A stretch of 10,167 nucleotides of DNA from an uncultured Varibaculum sp. (GTDB taxonomy: Bacteria > Actinomycetota > Actinomycetes > Actinomycetales > Actinomycetaceae), in contig CAMYAU010000057.1 of assembly GCA_947253735.1 (NCBI GenBank), positions 1 to 10,167 on the forward strand. The letters are read 5' to 3'. Below are positions 1 to 6,480 of the stretch, piece after piece. Numbering within the stretch: position 1 is the stretch's first letter; every line of letters starts with the position of its first letter. The notes under the pieces are model-generated. The model saw only the letters and a program-made list of their open reading frames with translations. It had not been told where the DNA came from and did not search any database. The translations under genes were made by a program, and so were the position numbers.

Positions 1-3000
1 GCCCTTTGCAACGCCCTTGCCATTCCAAGGGTCAGAAGCCGAAACCTGCTTGCCGGAATAGAAACTCTTTCCGGTAACGGTTGCGACATCGGTGTGGGTT
101 TCGCCCGGTTTAACCCCGCTCAAATTGCCTTCGCAGGTTACTTCTTCGCCCACTTTTAGCCCTTTGGAAATACTGTCCGGGCATTTAATATCCTGGATAT
201 GGCCGGAGCCTTTAACAGTCTTATCAGTCAGCTTCACATCCACCAACGGCACGTCACCAGTGTTCTTAATAGTAAACATGATGGCCTGGTTTCCTTTAAC
301 GATTAGCGCGTTTTTCTCCTGGTTGCGATCCCCTTCTTCCTTGCCGGAATCTTTATCCCACTTGACAATGGAGATAGCCGGGTTCTCCGAGGTTCTAGTC
401 ACCACCTCGTTAGACTCACGCTTAATCCCATTATGGGTTTCGGTGTGCTTGTTCTTGATGGTACCCACCGAGATGCGGCGCATACCCACATAGGCGCTCC
501 AGCCCTGCTCGCTAGCCATCGACTTAGCAGTGTTAACCAGATCGAACAGGTCTTTCCCCGCCTCGATAGTTACGATCCCGTCCTTTTCGGTTACCGTAAA
601 GTAGGTTTTGCCGTCTTGGATGGCAGCCTCCTTTAGGTCCTCAAAGTCAATCACCGATCCGGCAGGCAAAACTTTTTCTTTACCTGCAAACACGTCGGCG
701 GTTACCTTAGTGGATTTTTCACCCACTTTAAAGACCTCTTTATCAGCGTCCTTAACGTTTTGTCCTGCCTTAAGGATCACTTTATCCCCGGAAGTGAGAT
801 CTACTTTCGCGTTAACGTATTCCCCATTTGCCTCAAAAATATCGGCTAACGGGCTGACGGACTTGGCGATAGTAGCGCCCTTGGCGAAGACCACTTTCCC
901 GGACTCATCGAAAATGTCGCGTTCAGCAAGCACCTTCCAAACGCCCGTGTAGTAGTCAGCCTTCTCGTCATAGTCATCAGTTATAGACCACTGGCTAGTC
1001 TTATTCGCCCTATCAGCGGGCAGAATCGAACTCGACAGCTTATAGGCAAATAGGCCATCCATTTCCACCGTAGTGTCATTAATGGACTTAGCATCCGCCT
1101 TAGCGTCTACAACTACGTCCTTCTTGGGGTTGATCTCCTTTAACGGGTTAGACACCACATTGGTTACCTGACGCACATTCTCAAGGTTCTGGATCGCCTG
1201 GTTGCGGATAACATACCCGTCCTTAGACTTCTTAACCTGAGTAGTCAAGTAAACCCAATACTTGTGCCCCATCAAAGACTGGTTGATGATCGCATCCTCG
1301 TCAGGGCGAACAGGTTCCTTATCGTAAGCCTCCAGATCGGAAGGTTGCGGGTCGCCCTTAATCAAAACGCCTTGAGTGTTCGTGTGGTCATGGGTCTTAG
1401 CAAACGCGAAGGCCTTACCATTCTTCACCTGGATATTGAACTCGCTAGTTACGTCCTTACCGGTATCTGCTTGAATAATCTTTACCCCAGATGCATCTAG
1501 GTTTAGATATTCTTCATCGTAATCATCGCTAATGCCGAGTTTGTGTACCCAGTAGGCCAGTTTCGCTTTGCCTTCAGCGCTTGCCGGTAGCGGAGAAGCA
1601 TCCAAAGTCACCCGGTAAACAATCTTGTCCCCAGTGATAACGGTTTTACCGTCAATGTTCTCCCCAGCCTCGTTAAGGTCTTCCTTCTTCGGCTTGGTGG
1701 GCGGTACTTCGTTGGTCACCCAATTGGTTGGGGTGGTCGAATCGTTAACTACCTGGAACGCTTGGTTCTTGATCTCAGTGCCCCCGGCGACAGTGCTGCT
1801 CACCTGACCACTAAAAGTAAGAGTTAGCCAATCGGTCTTGTTAGTTGCCGCCTTATCCATGTGGGAAGCATTCTTAGCTTTGGTATCCATCCATTCTTTA
1901 GAGAACTGGATAGTGAAAGAATGCGCCGCATCATCAAAGAGAATCTTGTATTTGCTGCGCGGAATCACCCGAGAGCGGTCACGGTTGTCAACAATCTTGA
2001 TCGAGGTTTTATCCAAGATAAAGTTCTTATCGTAATTGTCAACAATATCGAAGCGTTTCAGCTCATATGCCCGGTCCTTATTGTTGGGCAGGTTCATGTC
2101 TACGCCCACGCGGTATTGCAGTTTTTGTCCCGGCAACACTTTGTTTTCGTTAATAGATTCGTCCGTGTTCGGGCCAGCTTGACCGGCCTGACCGAGCACG
2201 TCCTTATCGGGCTTGGGGTTCCAAACAAACACGGGAGGAACGTTGGTTTCGATCTCCTCATTGTTATAGATTTCCGCGCCCTCATTGAACAGCTTAATAG
2301 TGTCACCGTGGGTGTTGGTTTGCTCATTTACCGGATAGAACTTACCCTCGATAGCCAGTTTGACGGCTACGTCAGCTTTTAGCAGTTTCGTGCCACCGGT
2401 AAGGATACCTCCATCTTCTAACGCGCCTTCCTTAGCGGTAGCGATAGTCTTGGTTCCCTCAGTTTTAAAATCGAAGAACTCGGTTTTGTCTTCCCATTTA
2501 CCTCCGATAGAAACATAAACCTTCGCGCTCTCGTGAGCCTTGGTGAAGTCGACATATTTTGCTGCTTTCGCCCAGTTATCAATAAGTACGTAACGGTCTA
2601 GGTTATCGTCCATGTTTGCCGGGAAGTGACCATTAACAACCGCGCCTACTTTGTCGCCGTGGTTGAAGGTTTTTTGATCCGCGCCCACGTTATTGGTTTT
2701 TTGCGCATCGTTTACATCCCAGTTGAGCGACCCATCCTTATGCAGTACCCATGCTTTGTTCGGGTCAGGTACTTCCTTGTTGATTTCTTTCTTTTCGGTA
2801 TTTTCGCAAACCTTGTGGTCGCTGTCCCAGCAAATCTGCCCAACGTTTTGAATATTTTCACGAGTCTTGGTCGGTTTCGGCGCGGTCGGAACGTTTAAAG
2901 TAAGCCACCCTGCAGCAGCGTCTTTAACTACCGCTTTAACGATTCGTTTGCCGTCCTGGCTATCGTCTACCTTAATGTCGGCGCTAACCCTGCTGCCTTG

Positions 3001-4206
3001 CTCATCGGTTACATAAATACCCGAAAAATCATCGGCTTCTTTGCCCCCAAGGAATACATTCTTGGAAAGGATCGTGTCGGAGATTTCTACGTTAGCGGCC
3101 CCGCCAGTATGTGCCTTGATCTTGGCCAGGTACGGCATGGCGCTAACTACTATCTCTTTGGGGTCAAGGACGCGTCCATTAATATCGTGCATGGTTTTAA
3201 CTGGGGCTGGAGTCTTTAGCTCAAAAGTCTCACTGGCTACCCGATCAGGAGTATCTACCGCTTTAGCCATGGCTTTTTGGCGAGCCACCTTAATGTCATA
3301 CCAGTATTTGCCTGCCGCCCAGCTATTCCAACCAAAATCCTTAGGGGTAAACTTCGGGCTATCAAAAGTTCCAGTACTTTTAACCGTCATAGGTTTAGTT
3401 ACGGCCTTGGCTTTACTACCTTGAAAACCGTCCCAGTTAAGCACCACCTGGGCACCTAAGTCTTCTACCGGGCCAGAGCCTTTAGGAGAGGTACGAATCT
3501 GGTCATGAACCTCCTCGGTTCCGCCAGCCGTGCCCGGTGAAGCTTGCGCTGCGGTAGAAACCTGCAACTCATAACCAGCAGGCTCAAACTCATTTAACGC
3601 GATACAGATAGCGCGCGAACCGGCGGGGAACTTAGCCGCAGTAGCGTTTACTTCTTGAGTTCCAGCGTTATATATGTCTTGAATGCTTTTAGCGTTATAA
3701 CCTATAAACTCGTTCCTGGCGTTTGAAGCATTCCACACGCCCGGCCAGGACTCCTTAAATTTCTTCCCGCTCGCGCCCCAGGAAACCCATTGTCCTCGGT
3801 TGCCTTTACCTAGCGACATATAAATACCAACTACGCGGGCTCGCTTCGCCTTGCCGCCAGAGCGGGCAATAGCATTGCTCATAGCAGCGTTACAGGCCGG
3901 GTCAGCATAGGCATGGATTTGTTTTTCCGCGATCTCCCCGGAGGTTTCTTTGTCTATCTGTTTTACCCAATAGTTAGTGGAAGCCTGCCCCCAACCCTGG
4001 AACGGCTTATCCTTCCAGTTGTAATTGTCACCGGTGACTAAAATAAATGCCGAAGCATCAGCGTGGCTGCCTCCAACAGGACCTCCGCCTTTGCCGCCAG
4101 TACCAATATAAGCGCTAGCCGAACTAGCACCCACAAAGCCGCTAAGCCCCACAGCGGCAGCCACGCCTCCGGCGATTAAGGCCCTTAAAGCTTTTTTCTT
4201 GGCCAT
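1..4206 (-). CDS. Large secreted multi-domain adhesin (AgI/II-like isopeptide repeats), 3' end outside window
   Basis: The frame stays open for exactly 1402 codons from the ATG at 4206 to the window edge; I checked it line by line and found no stop. A GAGGAG ribosome site precedes the ATG. Residues 1 to about 32 form a signal peptide (KKK, hydrophobic stretch, ASA cleavage site), so the protein is exported. The N-terminal 270 residues are not recognised. After them come several beta-rich modules. Three carry the pattern of the streptococcal AgI/II C-terminal isopeptide domain: LPGQKLQYRV near residue 693 with FDIVDNYDKN near 720, GISDDYDEEY near 890, and SITDDYDEK near 1073. An earlier segment (about 510-560) also resembles this family. 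From about residue 1277 a DUF11/DUF7507-like stalk domain begins (FTIKNTGDVPLVDVKL). Related proteins end in an LPXTG sorting signal; this would lie left of the window. The family role is cell-wall-anchored adhesion or mating-pair contact. The product is inferred from domain patterns only. Confidence 0.85.
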   Translation of the reverse strand, partial: MAKKKALRALIAGGVAAAVGLSGFVGASSASAYIGTGGKGGGPVGGSHADASAFILVTGDNYNWKDKPFQGWGQASTNYWVKQIDKETSGEIAEKQIHAYADPACNAAMSNAIARSGGKAKRARVVGIYMSLGKGNRGQWVSWGASGKKFKESWPGVWNASNARNEFIGYNAKSIQDIYNAGTQEVNATAAKFPAGSRAICIALNEFEPAGYELQVSTAAQASPGTAGGTEEVHDQIRTSPKGSGPVEDLGAQVVLNWDGFQGSKAKAVTKPMTVKSTGTFDSPKFTPKDFGWNSWAAGKYWYDIKVARQKAMAKAVDTPDRVASETFELKTPAPVKTMHDINGRVLDPKEIVVSAMPYLAKIKAHTGGAANVEISDTILSKNVFLGGKEADDFSGIYVTDEQGSRVSADIKVDDSQDGKRIVKAVVKDAAAGWLTLNVPTAPKPTKTRENIQNVGQICWDSDHKVCENTEKKEINKEVPDPNKAWVLHKDGSLNWDVNDAQKTNNVGADQKTFNHGDKVGAVVNGHFPANMDDNLDRYVLIDNWAKAAKYVDFTKAHESAKVYVSIGGKWEDKTEFFDFKTEGTKTIATAKEGALEDGGILTGGTKLLKADVAVKLAIEGKFYPVNEQTNTHGDTIKLFNEGAEIYNNEEIETNVPPVFVWNPKPDKDVLGQAGQAGPNTDESINENKVLPGQKLQYRVGVDMNLPNNKDRAYELKRFDIVDNYDKNFILDKTSIKIVDNRDRSRVIPRSKYKILFDDAAHSFTIQFSKEWMDTKAKNASHMDKAATNKTDWLTLTFSGQVSSTVAGGTEIKNQAFQVVNDSTTPTNWVTNEVPPTKPKKEDLNEAGENIDGKTVITGDKIVYRVTLDASPLPASAEGKAKLAYWVHKLGISDDYDEEYLNLDASGVKIIQADTGKDVTSEFNIQVKNGKAFAFAKTHDHTNTQGVLIKGDPQPSDLEAYDKEPVRPDEDAIINQSLMGHKYWVYLTTQVKKSKDGYVIRNQAIQNLENVRQVTNVVSNPLKEINPKKDVVVDAKADAKSINDTTVEMDGLFAYKLSSSILPADRANKTSQWSITDDYDEKADYYTGVWKVLAERDIFDESGKVVFAKGATIAKSVSPLADIFEANGEYVNAKVDLTSGDKVILKAGQNVKDADKEVFKVGEKSTKVTADVFAGKEKVLPAGSVIDFEDLKEAAIQDGKTYFTVTEKDGIVTIEAGKDLFDLVNTAKSMASEQGWSAYVGMRRISVGTIKNKHTETHNGIKRESNEVVTRTSENPAISIVKWDKDSGKEEGDRNQEKNALIVKGNQAIMFTIKNTGDVPLVDVKLTDKTVKGSGHIQDIKCPDSISKGLKVGEEVTCEGNLSGVKPGETHTDVATVTGKSFYSGKQVSASDPWNGKGVAKG

Positions 4207-4231
4207 ATTCTCCTCTTTCTATATCAGTTTC

Positions 4232-4275
4232 GGTGGGGTACTTCCCCCCATCTCCCACAATGGGCTATGCGTAAA
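4232..4275 (-). repeat. Adhesin leader repeat, copy 2 (proximal to the gene)
   Basis: On the minus strand this copy begins TTTACGCATAGCC, passes CCCATTGTGGG (a 4-bp stem with a 3-base loop), and ends in a G-run, a short spacer and CCCCACC. It matches the copy at 4282-4320 in order and content, so the two form a tandem duplication directly upstream of the adhesin start. The G-run and the C-run can pair, giving a second hairpin. It may be an operator or a structured 5' untranslated region; the sequence does not decide which. Confidence 0.6.
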
Positions 4276-4281
4276 CCCAAG

Positions 4282-4320
4282 GGCGGGGCATTTCCCCCTC
4301 CGCATATGGCTATGCGTCAA
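4282..4320 (-). repeat. Adhesin leader repeat, copy 1 (distal)
   Basis: On the minus strand this copy reads TTGACGCATAGCC, then completes a perfect 6-bp hairpin CGCATA-GCCA-TATGCG (4301-4316), then a G-run, AAATG and CCCCGCC. It begins right where the upstream lipoprotein's terminator ends, so it belongs to the adhesin's control region. The TTGACG could act as a -35 box, but I see no convincing -10 box at the correct distance. Confidence 0.6.
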
Positions 4321-4356
4321 AAGCAAAACGGGCCCAGCCAAAAAGGCCAGACCCGT
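4316..4356 (-). terminator. Rho-independent terminator of the coiled-coil lipoprotein gene
   Basis: The minus strand gives a 12-bp stem, ACGGGTCTGGCC paired with GGCTGGGCCCGT (three G-T wobbles), around a TTTTT loop. It is followed by TTTTGCTTTT. The stem starts 25 bases past the stop codon of the gene at 4381-4911. This separates that gene from the adhesin, which therefore needs its own promoter or read-through. Confidence 0.85.
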
Positions 4357-4380
4357 CTTAAGAAGGACAGATTCTATTGT

Positions 4381-4911
4381 TTAGTTACATTGAAGCACTT
4401 TATCGCCCATCATGACGCAACGCTTTTTGCTGTAATCAAAACCCTCGCGGGCAGCGTCCTGAAGTACAGTCCCCTTGCTCGGGTCCCAGCCAAGGTCATT
4501 ACTACCCCCGCCGCCTCCGCCACGGCGAGGAGCCTGATACGAGCCCCCAGAGCGATAACTACGAGGAGCCTGATAGTTACCACCAGAGCGGCGCTGCACC
4601 TGATAGCTACGTACCTGAGTCTGAGCCGGTGCCTGCGCCTGTGCTGCCGCCTCCGCCTCAGCCTTAGCTTTAGCTTCAGCCTCCGCCTTAGCTTTAGACT
4701 CCTTTTCAGCCTTCACCCGCTCCACATAGTCCTTAGCCGCCTTAGCCTTACGCTCAGCCACCAAAACCTGCTTTTCCCTATCCATATCGGAAATAGTCGG
4801 CACCTTTACCGCCGGAGCGCTCGCGGCCTTCGGGGCAGAACTAGAACACCCTGCCATGCCGACAGCTAGTGCTGCGCTGGCAAGCATAATAAGTAGTTTT
4901 TGAGTTCTCAT
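4381..4911 (-). CDS. Small lipoprotein with an alanine/lysine/glutamate coiled coil
   Basis: The protein has 176 residues and no function I recognise. Residues 1-22 are a lipoprotein signal (basic start, hydrophobic core, lipobox M-A-G-C with the lipidated Cys at 22). Residues about 40-95 are a charged helix rich in KAE and KAKAEAE steps. A glycine/arginine/tyrosine-rich linker follows, containing the repeated unit YQAPR. The C-terminal 38 residues (NDLGWDPSKGT to VLQCN) look like a small folded tail with two cysteines that could form a disulfide. I chose the ATG at 4911 rather than the in-frame GTG at 4953 because AAAGGA lies at the right distance upstream and the signal peptide starts there. 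It probably sits on the outer face of the membrane, perhaps as a spacer or partner of the neighbouring adhesin; this is inference from position. Confidence 0.8.
   Translation of the reverse strand: MRTQKLLIMLASAALAVGMAGCSSSAPKAASAPAVKVPTISDMDREKQVLVAERKAKAAKDYVERVKAEKESKAKAEAEAKAKAEAEAAAQAQAPAQTQVRSYQVQRRSGGNYQAPRSYRSGGSYQAPRRGGGGGGSNDLGWDPSKGTVLQDAAREGFDYSKKRCVMMGDKVLQCN
4526..4575 (-). repeat. Short in-gene direct repeat encoding the YQAPR units
   Basis: CGAGGAGCCTGATA (plus-strand spelling) occurs at 4526-4539 and again at 4562-4575, exactly 36 bases apart, so the reading frame is preserved. The repeat duplicates a 12-residue unit in the glycine-rich linker. Slippage here could change linker length without breaking the gene. 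Confidence 0.75.
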
Positions 4912-4949
4912 CTTTCCAATCCTTTCTTCGGGTCTAAATGTTTCCCTCA

Positions 4950-4967
4950 CCACCTATGTATGGCGCG
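4950..4967 (-). promoter_or_regulatory. Recurrent leader element, copy A (coiled-coil lipoprotein gene)
   Basis: The minus strand reads CGCGCCATACATAGGTGG, 39 bases before the lipoprotein ATG. It shares CGCGCC, AC, T and GG-N-GG with the copies at 6163, 9397 and 10093. Here it falls downstream of the likely transcription start, so it would be part of the RNA. Its function is unknown; an operator or RNA-level control site is possible. Confidence 0.55.
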
Positions 4968-4999
4968 GAGACAAAAACCCAGGTGAAAGCCATATAGCC

Positions 5000-5028
5000 A
5001 GTATAGCGTATGAGAGGATTTTAAGGAA
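5000..5028 (-). promoter_or_regulatory. Candidate promoter for the coiled-coil lipoprotein
   Basis: The minus strand has TATACT at 5005-5000, a close match to the sigma-70-type -10 consensus. A weak -35 candidate TTCCTT lies 17 bases upstream. It falls in the 85-base gap after the membrane protein gene and would give a leader of roughly 80 bases that includes the recurrent 18-base element. The -35 match is poor. Confidence 0.4.
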
Positions 5029-5038
5029 GGGGATCGCC

Positions 5039-5593
5039 TCAGTTCCCACAATTCCAACTGCCGCTCACATTCCCGTCAGCCGTTAAAGTTGCCGCAAAAG
5101 GACCTTCCCAAGAAGTAGTAAGGCTCGATCCCCCGCGCCGACCCCCAAGCGATATAGAGGCATTCGGGCCAGATGCGTAAATAGTGAGTGTGCCGTTGCA
5201 AGACCCCGTAAGGGTGGTACTTGCCCGCCTATTTACCGGGGCAGGGGCAGGAGCTACCGGGCGCTCAGTAACCGTTCTAACAGGAGCCGGAGCAGGAGCA
5301 GGTTTTACCGGGGCCGGTGCAGGAGCAGGCGGCGGGACCGTCGGGGCGGGGCTACTAGCTTGCTCGGTAGGCTTTTCGCTAGGACTAGCGGTAATAGTTG
5401 CCGTAGCCGTTTGAGTCACCGGGGAAGGTGGGGCCATGTTCTTCTTTAAATCCTTTAAGGCTAAAGAAGACATGACCCCCACCCCCAGTACAAGCCCTAC
5501 CACCACTAAACATGTAAGGAAGGCTGGTGATAGGGCTAGGTACTTGAAAGTGCCCCACGGACTGCGGAGCAAAGGGCTTTTAGAAGAGGTCAT
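5039..5593 (-). CDS. Membrane-anchored protein with proline/alanine-rich linker
   Basis: The protein has 184 residues and no family I recognise. A cytoplasmic N-terminus of about 22 residues is followed by one membrane helix (about 23-45, LTCLVVVGLVLGVGVMSSLAL). A long low-complexity linker of Pro, Ala, Thr and Val (about 55-120, with repeated APAP steps) then projects outside the cell. The last 60 residues are Gly/Ser/Thr-rich, look like beta strands, and hold two cysteines (SCNG and NCGN) that could pair. The ATG at 5593 lies inside the end of ssb, so the two genes overlap by 14 bases and are probably translationally coupled. The architecture suits a wall-spanning display protein; the function is unknown. 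Confidence 0.8.
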   Translation of the reverse strand: MTSSKSPLLRSPWGTFKYLALSPAFLTCLVVVGLVLGVGVMSSLALKDLKKNMAPPSPVTQTATATITASPSEKPTEQASSPAPTVPPPAPAPAPVKPAPAPAPVRTVTERPVAPAPAPVNRRASTTLTGSCNGTLTIYASGPNASISLGGRRGGSSLTTSWEGPFAATLTADGNVSGSWNCGN

Positions 5594-6125
5594 CTTCTTC
5601 TACTTCGCCCGCGCCAGGGGCAGCATCGTCTACTTCCTCTTGCTCTACTTCTTCGACCTCTACAACCTTGGCTTTGGCTTTAGCCTTCGGTTTCCGGGCA
5701 GGCTTAGCCTTTGCCTTGGGTGCAGGCTCGTCTTGCTCGGCATCAGAACCAGAATCTTGCCCTTTAGATCCCGCCTTAGAAGCTTCTACGTTGTGGAAGC
5801 GAATGTCAAAAGCAATATCCTTTACCTTCAACACGTTCTTGCGCCGAGGCTGACCTGTTTCCTTATCCTCCCATTCTTGAGCGCTAAGAGAGCCCTCAAC
5901 AATCACCGGATTTCCGCGCAGCAGATTATCCTTTACCCGGTCTGCCAGGTATCCGCGAGCCTCGCAAGTAACGTAGATCGGGGTGCCGTCCTGCCAGTTG
6001 CCGTCCTTGTCTTGCCAGCGCACGTTATGAGCCAGATCGAAGTTGCACACCTTAGACCCGTCTTTGAACTCCATCAGCTTTGGATCGGTTGTAAGATTGC
6101 CTGAAAATGAAAGCCAGTTAGCCAT
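5580..6125 (-). CDS. ssb: Single-stranded DNA-binding protein
   Basis: The protein has 181 residues. Residues 1 to about 110 are an SSB OB-fold, seen in WLSFSGNLTTDPKL, VCNFDLAHNVRW, TPIYVTCEARG, NPVIVEGSL and VLKVKDIAFDI. A Lys/Ala/Pro-rich linker follows, then a strongly acidic tail ending in EEDDLF. The tail is a variant of the usual DDIPF tip that recruits DNA-processing partners. SSB coats single-stranded DNA in the cytoplasm. Its place among accessory genes suggests an element-borne copy that protects the strand made during conjugative transfer or replication. The ATG at 6125 is chosen because AAAAGGAG lies just upstream and the SSB domain begins at MANWLSF. The frame is open upstream into the broken HD gene, so a longer fused product cannot be excluded. 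Confidence 0.92.
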   Translation of the reverse strand: MANWLSFSGNLTTDPKLMEFKDGSKVCNFDLAHNVRWQDKDGNWQDGTPIYVTCEARGYLADRVKDNLLRGNPVIVEGSLSAQEWEDKETGQPRRKNVLKVKDIAFDIRFHNVEASKAGSKGQDSGSDAEQDEPAPKAKAKPARKPKAKAKAKVVEVEEVEQEEVDDAAPGAGEVEEDDLF

Positions 6126-6353
6126 TTTTGTTTTCTCCTTTTCTTTTGGCTTTTCGCTTACGCCTCCTATGTAGGGCGCGCGGGAATTTTCACTGCACAA
6201 GCGGCCAATGTCGCGCAAGGCACACGAAGAAGTAACCAGTGCTAAACGGTATTGCTTTGAGGCAGCACCAAAACGGTTTTCGATTTCTGCAAGCCGGTCC
6301 TCCATGCTTACTTGTCTGCCATCTTTGGAAGTAGTCATATCGGCAAGGGTCAA
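6126..6353 (-). pseudogene. C-terminal half of the interrupted HD-domain phosphohydrolase
   Basis: Immediately left of the IS element the minus strand encodes LTLADMTTSKDGRQVSMEDR and continues LAEIENRFG. This is the usual C-terminal part of small HD phosphohydrolases (pattern ADMTT-x2-DG-x-x-VS-x-E-x-RL-x-EI). The N-terminal half lies at 8051-8317, on the other side of the insertion and in the same frame. The Asp of ADM would be the last metal ligand of the family, so the N-terminal fragment lacks it. The original stop cannot be located: the frame stays open through the recurrent leader element into the ssb ATG. Recognisable HD similarity fades by about 6260. Confidence 0.75.
6163..6180 (-). 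promoter_or_regulatory. Recurrent leader element, copy B (ssb)
   Basis: The minus strand reads CGCGCCCTACATAGGAGG, 38 bases before the ssb ATG. Sixteen bases, GCGCGCCCTACATAGG, are identical to copy C at 9397. CCTACATAGG is a near-perfect dyad. The closing GGAGG looks like a ribosome site but lies too far from the ssb ATG, which has its own AAAAGGAG. Confidence 0.6.
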
Positions 6354-6480
6354 TTACCCGCGCCCACTAGGGGCGGGGCTTGGACGTGAAAGTTTTTGGG
6401 CTTTCCATCCATTCGGGCGATTGACTACGCCCTGCTTTGCTGTCGATAGCAAAGAGGTATTTGTCCCGGATATTTAAGGC
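6354..6480 (-). ncRNA. Probable TnpB guide RNA (omega RNA) region at the right end
   Basis: In this family the guide RNA comes from the 3' end of tnpB and the right end of the element, with the guide read from flanking DNA. Three hairpins lie here on the minus strand: 6435-6454 (CTTTGCT paired with AGCAAAG), 6415-6432 (GGGCG paired with CGCCC) and the right-end hairpin 6357-6378. The loop of the second (6420-6425) is complementary to 6349-6354 at the junction, a possible pseudoknot or end-recognition contact. The guide would start near 6353-6348 and run left into HD-gene sequence. The RNA limits are not determined. Confidence 0.5.
6357..6378 (-). other. IS605 right-end subterminal hairpin
   Basis: CCC and CGCCC (6357-6359, 6361-6365) pair with GGGCGGGG (6371-6378), leaving G6360 as a one-base bulge and a five-base loop. 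The tnpB stop codon is in the loop. A bulged hairpin a few bases from the cleavage site is how TnpA of this family recognises an end. Confidence 0.65.

Noticed and set aside
92..3459. Plus-strand open frames of 60-170 codons opposite the adhesin
   Set aside because: They lie opposite a continuous 1402-codon frame with a signal peptide and recognisable domains, have no ribosome sites or family patterns, and are explained as shadows.
4526..4575. CRISPR-like repeats
   Set aside because: There are only two copies, they lie inside a gene, they are 36 bases apart in frame, and they encode a peptide repeat.
4267..4869. Plus-strand frame of 200 codons and a similar 222-codon frame at 5436-6104
   Set aside because: Both are composition artefacts opposite Ala/Lys/Glu-rich coding sequence; the products are Arg/Leu/Ser-rich without domain patterns.
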